8,152 nt of DNA. Source: Sandaracinobacteroides sp041909755 (GTDB taxonomy: Bacteria > Pseudomonadota > Alphaproteobacteria > Sphingomonadales > Sphingomonadaceae). The notes under the pieces are model-generated. The model was not told the DNA's origin. It did not search any database and saw only the letters and a list, made by a program, of their open reading frames with translations. Position 1 is the stretch's first letter. Every line of letters begins with the position of its first letter. Below are positions 1-5,969 of the stretch, piece after piece. Where the stretch lies: contig NZ_JAYRCW010000104.1 of assembly GCF_041909755.1 (NCBI RefSeq), positions 1 to 8,152 of the forward strand, read 5' to 3'. The translations under genes were made by a program, and so were the position numbers.

Positions 1-241
1 TGCCGCCGGGCCAGCTCTCGCTCAGCGCGCCGCCCGCGTTCGGGTTCAACGTCACCTTTCCGGAATAGCTGTGGGCGGGATCCCACCATTGGTCCCAGCT
101 CGTCAGGGCCTTCCAGACGTCGGCGGGCGGCCGGGCGATGACGGCTTCGCTTCGGGAAACGAACCCGTCCGGGCCGGACGATGTCACGTCGGCCATGGCG
201 GGCGCCGCCGCCAGCAGGCTGCCCAGGATCAGAACGCGCAT
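1..241 (-). CDS. Exported SRPBCC (START-like) domain protein, N-terminal 80 residues only
   Basis: Partial gene: the start is inside the window and the 3' end runs off the left edge. The ATG at 241-239 is preceded by a strong GGAGG ribosome site 5 bases away. The protein opens with MRVLILGSLLAAAPAMA, a short signal peptide with an Ala-X-Ala cleavage site near residue 17, so the mature protein should be periplasmic or secreted. Next come a region with S-R-S-E-A-V-I, 'PPADVWKALTSWDQWWDP' and a glycine-rich strand. This is the usual start of SRPBCC/polyketide-cyclase-like folds, where a beta strand leads into two short helices ('ADVWKALT...W...W') before the next strand. These proteins bind hydrophobic small ligands in a deep pocket; no catalytic role can be read from this part. 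The gene starts 39 bases after the lyase gene stop, same strand, so co-transcription is likely. The family call rests on 80 residues only. Confidence 0.6.
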   Translation of the reverse strand, partial: MRVLILGSLLAAAPAMADVTSSGPDGFVSRSEAVIARPPADVWKALTSWDQWWDPAHSYSGKVTLNPNAGGALSESWPGG

Positions 242-246
242 GTTCG

Positions 247-262
247 CCTCCCCCCCTTTTTT
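247..262 (-). promoter_or_regulatory. Ribosome site preceded by A6-G7 homopolymer
   Basis: On the minus strand the leader of the exported SRPBCC gene reads six A, seven G, then AGG, with CGAAC before the ATG. It decides the start at 241. The adjoining homopolymer tracts are unusual for this gene-dense DNA and sit exactly at the Shine-Dalgarno sequence. Confidence 0.6.
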
Positions 263-280
263 CCGGGCGGGGCGTGCGGA

Positions 281-1204
281 TCAGGCCGCGGGCGCCCCTG
301 TCCAGTTTCCGGCCCGTGCCGCCAAAGACGGCATCGGCCGCCCCAGCACGGGTTCGAACCACTGGTTGACCGCAATCAGGGCCTCTAGGTCAATCCCCGT
401 CCCCACGCCGGAGCGGTCCATCAGATAGACAAGATCTTCCGTGGCGATATTGCCGGTGGCGCGCGGCGCGAAGGGGCAGCCGCCCAGCCCGCCCAGGCTG
501 GAATCCAGCACGTCGACACCCGCTTCATAGGCCGACCAGGCATTGGCGATCCCCGTGCCGCGCGTGTTGTGGAAATGCGCGCGCAGGCGGATGCCGGGGG
601 CGGCTTCGCGCACGCGGCCCACAAGATCCGCCACCTGTGCCGGCACGCCCACGCCGATGGTGTCCGCGATGGCGATTTCCACCGCGCCCGCGTCGGCCAT
701 CTCGCCCGCCAGCCGGGCGACGGTTGCGGGCGGCACATGGCCTTCGAACGGGCAGCCGAACGCGGCCGAGATGGTCACCTGCGGCACCAGCCCGCCCTCG
801 CGCGCCAGCTTCAGCATCTCCCGGTTCTCCCGGATGCCCTCCTCGATGGTCTGGCCCTGGTTCTTCAGCCCGAACGTGTCGGACGCAACAAGCACGCAGC
901 CCGCCTCGTCCACGCCGCGCGCGCCGCCTTCGCGCGTCGCCAGCGCGCGCAGCACGCCGCGCTTGTTCAGGCAAAGGCCGATATAGCGCATGCCGGGCAG
1001 GTCAGGCAGCGCCGCGATCACCGCCTCGCCGTCGGCCATCTGCGGCACGCGGGCCGGGTTCACGAAGCTCGCCACCTCGATGCGCCGGACACCCGCCGCC
1101 ATCAGCCGCGCGATCAGGCCCAGCTTGCCGTCGGTCCCGATGATCTCGCGCTCGTTCTGCAGGCCGTCCCGCGCGCCGACTTCGACCACTTCAACCGGCC
1201 TCAT
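281..1204 (-). CDS. Hydroxymethylglutaryl-CoA lyase-type enzyme (HMGL-like TIM barrel)
   Basis: A 307-residue protein, normal length for the HMG-CoA lyase family, which cleaves 3-hydroxy-3-methylglutaryl-CoA to acetyl-CoA and acetoacetate with a divalent metal. The active-site set is complete by motif: GARDGLQNE at residues 10-18 (Arg12 and Asp13), Glu43 in RRIEVASFVNP, the metal-binding HFH at 210-212, and the signature GGLGGCPFAPRATGN with catalytic Cys243 and Asn252. The spacing His212-Cys243-Asn252 matches the human enzyme (His235-Cys266-Asn275). The ATG at 1204 has a perfect AGGAGG five bases upstream (1210-1215). It is divergent from a family III CoA-transferase, with a GntR-type palindrome between them. 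No isovaleryl-CoA dehydrogenase, methylcrotonyl-CoA carboxylase or glutaconyl hydratase gene is nearby, so a leucine pathway role is not supported by context. A related substrate, such as a citramalyl-CoA-like or longer 3-hydroxyglutaryl-CoA, remains possible. The family is certain; the exact substrate is not. Confidence 0.93.
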   Translation of the reverse strand: MRPVEVVEVGARDGLQNEREIIGTDGKLGLIARLMAAGVRRIEVASFVNPARVPQMADGEAVIAALPDLPGMRYIGLCLNKRGVLRALATREGGARGVDEAGCVLVASDTFGLKNQGQTIEEGIRENREMLKLAREGGLVPQVTISAAFGCPFEGHVPPATVARLAGEMADAGAVEIAIADTIGVGVPAQVADLVGRVREAAPGIRLRAHFHNTRGTGIANAWSAYEAGVDVLDSSLGGLGGCPFAPRATGNIATEDLVYLMDRSGVGTGIDLEALIAVNQWFEPVLGRPMPSLAARAGNWTGAPAA

Positions 1205-1209
1205 CGCTT

Positions 1210-1215
1210 CCTCCT
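1210..1215 (-). promoter_or_regulatory. Strong ribosome site of the lyase gene
   Basis: AGGAGG on the minus strand, five bases before the ATG at 1204. It fixes that start and makes a longer N-terminus unlikely. Confidence 0.85.
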
Positions 1216-1237
1216 CGCCCCGCAGTCATCCAACTCG

Positions 1238-1249
1238 ATTGTATACAAT
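1238..1249. promoter_or_regulatory. GntR/FadR-type operator palindrome between lyase and CoA-transferase genes
   Basis: ATTGTATACAAT is a perfect 12-bp inverted repeat, AT-rich inside very GC-rich DNA. Its core fits the known FadR-subfamily operator pattern t-N-GTatAC-N-a. It lies 33 bases upstream of the lyase ATG (1204) and 65 bases upstream of the transferase ATG (1315), so one bound dimer could control both directions. The identical 12-mer occurs once more in the window, upstream of the GntR gene. Within it TACAAT, present on both strands because of the symmetry, resembles a -10 hexamer, so it may overlap promoter elements. No convincing -35 is visible. Regulator assignment is inference. 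Confidence 0.85.
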
Positions 1250-1314
1250 GGCCGATATTGGCTATAGGACCGCCCGCAAGCAGCGGCAAGCAGACAGATG
1301 GAAAGGCTCAGGCA

Positions 1315-2514
1315 ATGGCACAAGGGGCGCTCGACGGTCTCAGGCTGATCGAGATGGGGCAGCTGATCGCCGGTCCCTTCTGCGGCCAGCTGATGGCCGA
1401 TCACGGCTGCGAAGTCATCAAGATCGAGCCGCCGCGGCGCCCCGGAGACGCCGCAGAAGGGGATCCGATGCGTCAGTGGGGCCGGGGCAAGCCCGTCTGG
1501 TTCCCCGTCGTCGGCCGCAACAAGAAGACGATCACGCTGAACCTGCGCGACGCGCGCGGCCAGACGCTGCTGAAGCGGCTGGTGGCGCGCTCCGATTTCC
1601 TGCTGGAAAACTTTCGCCCCGGCACCATGGAGAAATGGGGCCTCGGCTATGAGTCGCTCTCGGCGGGCAATCCGGGCCTCATCATGATCCGCGTATCCGG
1701 CTATGGGCAGACGGGGCCTTATGCCCCCCGCGCGGGCTATGGCTCCATCGGGGAGGCGATGGGCGGCATCCGCAACCTCGCCGGCGATCCCTCGTCCCCG
1801 CCCAGCCGGGTCGGGCTGTCGATCGGCGATTCGCTGGCCGCCACCTTCGCCTGCCTGGGCGCGATGATGGCGCTGCATCACCGCCACCGCACGGGGCAGG
1901 GCCAGGTCGTCGATTCGGCCATCTACGAAGCGGTGCTGGCGATGATGGAATCGACCGTGCCCGAATATAGCGAGGCGGGCTTCATCCGGGAGCGGACGGG
2001 ATCGATCCTCCCCGGCATCGCGCCGTCGAACGCCTACCCCTGCGCTGACGGCGACATCCTGATCGGCGCCAACCAGGACAGCGTGTTCATCCGCCTGTGC
2101 AAGGCCATGGGGCGCCCGGAACTTGCCACCGATCCGCGCTATGCCAGCCATGTCGCGCGCGGCGAGAATCAGGCCGAGCTCGACGCCCTCATCGCAGGCT
2201 GGACGCGCCCGCAGACCTCTGCCGGGGTGCTGGCCGCGATGGAGGCGCATGGCGTGCCGGCGGGCAAGATCTTCCGCGCGCCCGACATGATGGCGGATCC
2301 GCATTTCGCCGCGCGCGAGGCGCTGGTGAAGGTGGCGCACCCGGAATTCGCCAATCTGGTGATGCAGAATGTGTTCCCGAAGCTGTCGGAAACGCCCGGC
2401 AAGGTGAACTGGCCCGGCCCGTCGCTGGGCGCGTTCAACCATCAGGTCTATCACGAGATGCTGGGCCTGTCCGACGGGGAGATCGCGGAGCTGACGCGCG
2501 AGGGCGTGATCTGA
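1315..2514 (+). CDS. Family III (CaiB/BaiF) CoA-transferase
   Basis: A 399-residue protein of typical length for CaiB/BaiF CoA-transferases, which move CoA between carboxylic acids by a ping-pong route through an aspartyl-CoA thioester. Visible hallmarks are the opening LDGLRLIEMGQLIAGPFCGQ, then MADHGCEVIKIEPP (28-40), GRNKKTITLNL (67-77), SDFLLENFRPGTMEKWGLGY (93-112), VSGYGQTGPYAPRAGY (127-142), and SIGDSLAATFACLGAMMALHHR with the predicted catalytic Asp172. It ends with the FNHQVYHEMLGLS region. I chose the ATG at 1315, which has GGAAAGG at 1300-1306 and begins where family homology begins. An in-frame TTG at 1258 would add 19 unrelated residues. The gene is divergent from an HMG-CoA-lyase-like gene, a pairing that recalls succinyl-CoA:hydroxymethylglutarate CoA-transferase (SUGCT). 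The likely job is activation of the acid that the lyase cleaves, with a donor such as succinyl-CoA or acetyl-CoA. The substrate is inferred from the pairing, not from residues. Confidence 0.93.
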   Translation: MAQGALDGLRLIEMGQLIAGPFCGQLMADHGCEVIKIEPPRRPGDAAEGDPMRQWGRGKPVWFPVVGRNKKTITLNLRDARGQTLLKRLVARSDFLLENFRPGTMEKWGLGYESLSAGNPGLIMIRVSGYGQTGPYAPRAGYGSIGEAMGGIRNLAGDPSSPPSRVGLSIGDSLAATFACLGAMMALHHRHRTGQGQVVDSAIYEAVLAMMESTVPEYSEAGFIRERTGSILPGIAPSNAYPCADGDILIGANQDSVFIRLCKAMGRPELATDPRYASHVARGENQAELDALIAGWTRPQTSAGVLAAMEAHGVPAGKIFRAPDMMADPHFAAREALVKVAHPEFANLVMQNVFPKLSETPGKVNWPGPSLGAFNHQVYHEMLGLSDGEIAELTREGVI

Positions 2515-2521
2515 TTCACAG

Positions 2522-2553
2522 ATCCGCCCGCTGCGGGCCGGCAGCGGGCGGAT
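2522..2553. terminator. Strong hairpin between convergent genes, probable bidirectional terminator
   Basis: A perfect 12-bp inverted repeat (ATCCGCCCGCTG / CAGCGGGCGGAT) with an 8-base loop begins 7 bases after the transferase stop. The next gene (stop at 2590) converges on it. There is no T-run next to the stem, so it is not a textbook intrinsic terminator. It could slow polymerase or protect the 3' end of either transcript. Confidence 0.65.
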
Positions 2554-2557
2554 TGCG

Positions 2558-2572
2558 GCCGGTTGCTCCGGC
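2558..2572. terminator. Second small hairpin after the CoA-transferase gene
   Basis: GCCGG-TTGCT-CCGGC is a 5-bp stem with a 5-base loop, followed on the plus strand by TTCTTGAATT. It lies 4 bases after the larger hairpin. Together they form a tandem-hairpin 3' region shared by the transferase (plus) and the four-helix membrane protein gene (minus). The stem is short and the call weak. Confidence 0.35.
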
Positions 2573-2589
2573 TTCTTGAATTCGGGAAG

Positions 2590-3192
2590 TCAGATCGCGG
2601 CGGCGCGGCGCATCTGCATCTGCGCCCGGCGCGCATCCGCGCCCTGCACCTTCATCGCCAGCTCCATTTCCGCGATGTCGATCCGGCGGGCGCGGGCCTC
2701 CACCCAGCCGCGGCCGAATGCGGCAGCCCAGCCCAGCAGGGCGACAGCCGGGCCGAACGGCTCGGCGCCGACGCCCAGAACCAGGAACAGGGTCAGCAGC
2801 AACTGCAGCAGCATCTGGGTGCCGAGCACCGGCCGCCCCGGCTGCACGACCAGCCGGAACATCGCGACCGAGAGGCCCGCCGCCAGGATCAGGATTGCCT
2901 GCTCCACCACCGGCAGGCGCGCCATCGAGACGAACATGATCAGCGCCACCGCGACAAGGGCGCCCGTCACCGCCATCCAGCCCGCCGCACGCTGCAGCCG
3001 GGCACGTTCGTCCGCCAGGCGTCCGCACCGCCGGGCGATGCGATCATCCTGTACGGCGGCCTGCCGAAGCAGGTCTGCCGCCCGGCCATGATGCTGGCCT
3101 GCCCGGCTATCGAGAAGACGTTCCAGCGCCTCGCGCGCATTGCGCTGACGGCGAAATTCTGCGGAGTTCCAGTCCGACGCGACATTACTCAT
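2590..3192 (-). CDS. Unrecognised membrane protein with four predicted helices and charged ends
   Basis: A 200-residue protein (start MSNVASDWN) that I do not recognise. Residues 1-70 are hydrophilic, very Arg/Ala-rich and likely helical or coiled coil. Then follow hydrophobic stretches at about 71-90, 96-116, 122-142 and 147-163. The C-terminal 37 residues are again charged and helical, rich in Arg, Met and Ala. With an even number of spans both tails would face the same side, probably the cytoplasm. I chose the ATG at 3192 because AAAGGTG lies about 9 bases upstream; an in-frame GTG at 3204 would add MLVA but has no ribosome site. The gene follows the GntR gene on the same strand after 86 bases and converges on the transferase gene. 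It has too few spans for a usual solute transporter. It is a real gene by strong third-position GC, hydrophobic pattern and lack of overlap with other genes. Confidence 0.7.
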   Translation of the reverse strand: MSNVASDWNSAEFRRQRNAREALERLLDSRAGQHHGRAADLLRQAAVQDDRIARRCGRLADERARLQRAAGWMAVTGALVAVALIMFVSMARLPVVEQAILILAAGLSVAMFRLVVQPGRPVLGTQMLLQLLLTLFLVLGVGAEPFGPAVALLGWAAAFGRGWVEARARRIDIAEMELAMKVQGADARRAQMQMRRAAAI

Positions 3193-3278
3193 GGCGACCA
3201 ACACCTTTTTGGCTCTTGGTTGCCGACCCTGCTGACTGGTTAACGCGACTCAACCTTGCCGCGCCAGCCCCCAAAAGG
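3193..3278. other. Intergenic gap between GntR gene and four-helix membrane protein gene
   Basis: An 86-bp gap that is somewhat AT-richer than the flanking genes. It holds the AAAGGTG ribosome site of the membrane protein gene near 3200-3206. I see no copy of the GTATAC operator here and no convincing -35/-10 pair or terminator, so the membrane protein gene may be read from the GntR promoter or from a promoter I cannot recognise. Confidence 0.5.
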
Positions 3279-3932
3279 TCACAAATCGTTGCGCGATCCG
3301 CCCCCGTTCGCGGCAGCAAAGGCGTGGAAGGCGCGGCGGATATGGCCCGTCATCATGCTCTGGGCCCATTGCGCGTCCTGGGCGCGGAACGCCTCGATCA
3401 GCGCGGCATGTTCGGCATGACTGCGGGCGAACGCCTCGCGGTCATAGCGGCGGGCCGTGCGCTGCACCACCGGCTGCTCCACCAGAGACCCCAGCATCCG
3501 CGAAAGCCGGGGCGAGCGGGCGGCCTCCAGCACCAGGGCGTGAAAGCGCCGGTTCGCGGCCAGGAACCGGTCGGCATCCGCCGCGCCGGTCGCCGCGCCG
3601 ATCTCGTCGTTCAGCGCCTCCAGCTCGCGGAGCGCGTCTGCAGGGATGCGGGTTGCCGCCCGCGCGGCGGCATGGCCTTCCAGGATCGCGCGCAGATCGA
3701 ACATGTCGGCCACATCGTCGGCGGACCAGTCCGCCACATAGCTGCGCGCGCCGCCGGGGCGACGCACCAGATACTCCGCCTCCAGGCGCCGGAGCGCCTC
3801 GCGCACAGGGGTGCGGGAAACGCCGCACAGGGCCGCCAGCTCCTCCTCGCGCAGCGGGGTGCCCGGCCCCCATTCGCCGCCGACGATGCCGGACCGGATC
3901 CGGGCATAGGCAAGATCAGACGCCTTCGACAT
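3279..3932 (-). CDS. GntR-family transcriptional regulator, FadR/FCD subfamily
   Basis: A 217-residue regulator with the two-domain layout of the FadR subfamily. An N-terminal winged helix-turn-helix spans about residues 5-70, with the diagnostic stretch LREEELAALCGVSRTPVREALRRLE at 27-51 in which SRTPVREALRRL is the recognition region. An all-helical FCD ligand-binding domain spans about 75-205. The FCD metal/ligand histidines are present: His131 in NRRFH, His175 in SHAEH and His197 in TGHIRRAF. The residue four before His131 is Asn127, where many FCD proteins have Asp. GGAAAG lies 2 bases before the ATG at 3932. A perfect ATTGTATACAAT palindrome, the expected FadR-type operator, is 50 bases upstream. 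It is identical to the one between lyase and transferase genes, so autoregulation and control of that pair are likely. FCD proteins commonly sense small organic acids. The ligand here is probably the pathway acid or its product. Confidence 0.93.
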   Translation of the reverse strand: MSKASDLAYARIRSGIVGGEWGPGTPLREEELAALCGVSRTPVREALRRLEAEYLVRRPGGARSYVADWSADDVADMFDLRAILEGHAAARAATRIPADALRELEALNDEIGAATGAADADRFLAANRRFHALVLEAARSPRLSRMLGSLVEQPVVQRTARRYDREAFARSHAEHAALIEAFRAQDAQWAQSMMTGHIRRAFHAFAAANGGGSRNDL

Positions 3933-3981
3933 GTCTTTCCGTCCTGCGCCGCCCCGGATCGGGACGCCCGCAGTCCGCTTC

Positions 3982-3995
3982 TATTGTATACAATA
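3982..3995. promoter_or_regulatory. GntR/FadR-type operator upstream of the regulator gene
   Basis: TATTGTATACAATA is a 14-bp perfect palindrome containing the same 12-mer as at 1238-1249. It lies in the 91-bp gap between the oxygenase-like gene stop (4024) and the regulator start (3932), 50 bases before the latter. The location fits negative autoregulation. TACAAT on the minus strand could serve as a -10 element covered by the repressor, but no clear -35 is seen at the right distance. Confidence 0.85.
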
Positions 3996-4023
3996 AGCCC
4001 CGTCCACTGCCGTCGGATCGCGG

Positions 4024-5082
4024 TCAGAGCGGCCCTTCGCCCGCATAGAAGCCGGTGAAGCCATTGTCCCACACGAAGTTGGTGAAGCTCATCCCGATGG
4101 TCAGGCTCAGGCCCGTCACATGGTGCCACCAGCCGACGGGGATGAACAGGATGTCGCCCGGCCCGATCTCCACCGTCAGGATCCGCGGCCGCTCCGCCTC
4201 CGCCACCTCCGACAGCGCGGCATCCGCCCCGAACCGGCTGAAGCAGTGGCGGTGGTTGCGCATCCGGTGCGTTTCAGCCGGCGACACCATCGCCACCCGC
4301 TTGCGCCCCGCCATGTTCACCAGCAAATTCTGCGTCAGGTCGTGGTGCCAGGGCGTCACCGTGCCCTTCGGCCCCATCCAGAAGAAGCCGTCGCCCAGGT
4401 GGCTCGGCCCCAGATATCCGGGCAGGTCGCCCACATCGCGCCACAACCGGTCCAGCGCCCGGCGGTTCAGCCCCGAATTGTTCGCCGTCACATAGAAGTC
4501 GTTGGTATCCGGATCATCGGCAAGCTTCGCCAGCACCTCGCGCCAGCGCATCCGCCGCTTGTGCGCGATGGAGTTCAGCTCGAAATCCGGGTCCGCCTCC
4601 CGGTCCGTCTGCACCTCGATCTCGGGATCGCCCACAACGTCCGCCAGATAGTCCAGCGTCCAGCGCCGCCCCGGCCAATGGTCGGTCAGCCCGGTCAGCA
4701 CCACGGGGGTCAGCGTCGTATAATGGTCGGCAAGGAATTCCTCCGGCGACAGCCGGTCGCGAAGCGGAATGCGGGCAGCCCCCATCCGCTCCAGCTTTGC
4801 GCGCGATTCCAGCAGCCAGTCCCGCTTCGCCAGCCGCGCCTGCAACGGCGCAGCCGCCTTCAGATAGGGATGGTTGCGCGCCGCCTCGATCTCCGCCCGC
4901 ACCGCCGCCAGCGGCAAGCCCGCCTTCAGCAGGGCGGCGAGGATGGCGTCGGGCGCCTCCCCGGCCAGCAGACGCGCGGCGATCTCCTCCCGCCGGCTGT
5001 CGTCCAGCACGGCCGGCGCGTCGCGAATTCCCAGCGCGCGAAGCGGATCATCGGCGCGAAACCCTTTGCGAGCATCCAGCAT
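4024..5082 (-). CDS. JmjC/cupin_8-type putative Fe(II)/2-oxoglutarate oxygenase
   Basis: A 352-residue protein. Residues about 105-345 form a cupin_8/JmjC-like double-stranded beta helix of the FIH type. They start with IPLRDRLSPEEFLADHYTTLTPVVLTG, then have FFWMGPKGTVTPWHHDLTQN with the HxD iron pair His246/Asp248, and GDILFIPVGWWHHVTGL with the distal iron ligand His320. Lys261 in MAGRKRVAMVSP sits where this family has the Lys/Arg region that contacts 2-oxoglutarate. Family members hydroxylate proteins or small molecules; the substrate here is unknown. Residues 1-100 are a helical extension with LLAGEAPDAILAALLKAGLP, possibly a partner-binding part. The ATG at 5082 lies 11 bases after the LytTR gene stop, so the two are probably one operon. 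The frame stays open upstream to 5529, but that stretch overlaps the LytTR gene antiframe and has no family similarity. The ribosome site is weak. Confidence 0.85.
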   Translation of the reverse strand: MLDARKGFRADDPLRALGIRDAPAVLDDSRREEIAARLLAGEAPDAILAALLKAGLPLAAVRAEIEAARNHPYLKAAAPLQARLAKRDWLLESRAKLERMGAARIPLRDRLSPEEFLADHYTTLTPVVLTGLTDHWPGRRWTLDYLADVVGDPEIEVQTDREADPDFELNSIAHKRRMRWREVLAKLADDPDTNDFYVTANNSGLNRRALDRLWRDVGDLPGYLGPSHLGDGFFWMGPKGTVTPWHHDLTQNLLVNMAGRKRVAMVSPAETHRMRNHRHCFSRFGADAALSEVAEAERPRILTVEIGPGDILFIPVGWWHHVTGLSLTIGMSFTNFVWDNGFTGFYAGEGPL

Positions 5083-5093
5083 GGCATCAGCGC

Positions 5094-5969
5094 CTACGAC
5101 AGATTTGTGACAGTCCGGAGTCCTGCGGACGGCAGCCGGTCGCGGAAGCGACGGCTTGCCAGGATTGCGCCGCCGTCGCGCAGGTCCAGCAGCACGTCGC
5201 CCGAAGGTTGCGGCCGCTCCCGCAGGATCAGCGCCCGGTTCAGCAGCTTCGATCGATGGATCCGGATGAACTGCGGGCCAAGCTGGGCCTCCATCCCGCC
5301 CAGCGTCGCCCGGACGAGGTGCCGTCGTCCATCGGCCTCGATTTCCACATAATTGCCTGCCGCTTCCACGATGCGGATCGAAGACGGCCGCAGATGCACT
5401 GTTCCGCCGCCGGTCCGCAGGCTCAGCATCGGCTCCCCGGCAGCTGCCGCAGGCCGGGTCGAGCGCAGCCGCGCGAAGCCCCAGAACAGGCCGAGCTGGA
5501 GCGCGTAGCTCAGCACATCCTTGCGCCACTCATAGAAAAAGATGCGCGCCAGCCCCTCGTCGAGATAGCCATACTGGCCACCCGCCAGTTCATAGACCAC
5601 CAGCCGGATCGCAAGCATCGCCAGCACATGCACCACGGAAAAGGGTATGGTGAGCGCCAGGTGGGTCAGCAGCGCCCGCCCCCAGGGGGGGCGGATCGGA
5701 ACATGCCGCAAGGCACGCCACACCAGCGGCGCCAACGCCAGCAGCACCACGCCGCTCGAACCTTCCCACAGCAACGGCTCCCAGGCCTCGAAATTGCGGG
5801 CATCCGGCGGCACTTCCATCAGGATCGAACTGACGTTCACTGCAAGGCTCGCCGCCGTCAGCGCCGCCAGCAGACCCCAGGCGGCCCAGGGGAACGCACC
5901 GTTCGTCCCGGGCCTTCCGCCGCTTGTCCCTGTCGTCTCACCGTTCGTCACAGGCGCCTGTCCGTCCAT
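5094..5969 (-). CDS. Membrane-anchored LytTR-type DNA-binding regulator
   Basis: A 291-residue protein. A Gly/Thr/Pro-rich N-tail (1-25) is followed by hydrophobic spans at about 27-48, 70-87, 99-127 and 150-167. A C-terminal LytTR domain covers about 181-283, recognisable from SSIRIVEAAGNYVEIEADGRRHLVRATL, then FIRIHRSKLLNR (234-245) and the ending AILASRRFRDRL. LytTR domains bind DNA through beta strands, usually at imperfect direct repeats. No receiver domain is present, so the membrane part probably senses the signal directly or binds a partner, and the DNA-binding part is tethered at the inner membrane. It starts at ATG 5969, with no strong ribosome site, and its upstream gap to the divergent acyltransferase gene is only 46 bases. 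Its stop is 11 bases from the next gene, the JmjC/cupin_8 protein. The signal and target genes are inferred from context only. Confidence 0.9.
   Translation of the reverse strand: MDGQAPVTNGETTGTSGGRPGTNGAFPWAAWGLLAALTAASLAVNVSSILMEVPPDARNFEAWEPLLWEGSSGVVLLALAPLVWRALRHVPIRPPWGRALLTHLALTIPFSVVHVLAMLAIRLVVYELAGGQYGYLDEGLARIFFYEWRKDVLSYALQLGLFWGFARLRSTRPAAAAGEPMLSLRTGGGTVHLRPSSIRIVEAAGNYVEIEADGRRHLVRATLGGMEAQLGPQFIRIHRSKLLNRALILRERPQPSGDVLLDLRDGGAILASRRFRDRLPSAGLRTVTNLS

Noticed and set aside
543..1267. Plus-strand open frames opposite the lyase gene
   Set aside because: They are shadows of an enzyme with a complete active site on the minus strand, and they have no own ribosome site or domain.
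1258..1314. TTG start adding 19 residues to the CoA-transferase
   Set aside because: There is no ribosome site, the added residues are not family-like, and a better ATG with GGAAAGG upstream exists at 1315.
1201..2454. 417-codon open frame on the minus strand opposite the CoA-transferase gene
   Set aside because: It is an antisense shadow of a strongly recognisable gene. It is His/Arg/Ala-rich with no domain pattern, as expected from high third-position GC.
2516..3028. Minus-strand 170-codon open frame overlapping the four-helix membrane protein gene
   Set aside because: It is Gly/Ala/Arg-rich without any hydrophobic or motif pattern, and it runs through the hairpin region. The alternative frame gives clean membrane spans and a ribosome site.
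5083..5529. 149-codon upstream extension of the oxygenase frame into the LytTR gene
   Set aside because: The added residues are low-complexity Arg/Ala/Gly-rich and come from a second frame of the LytTR coding region. The ATG at 5082, just after the LytTR stop, is the natural start.
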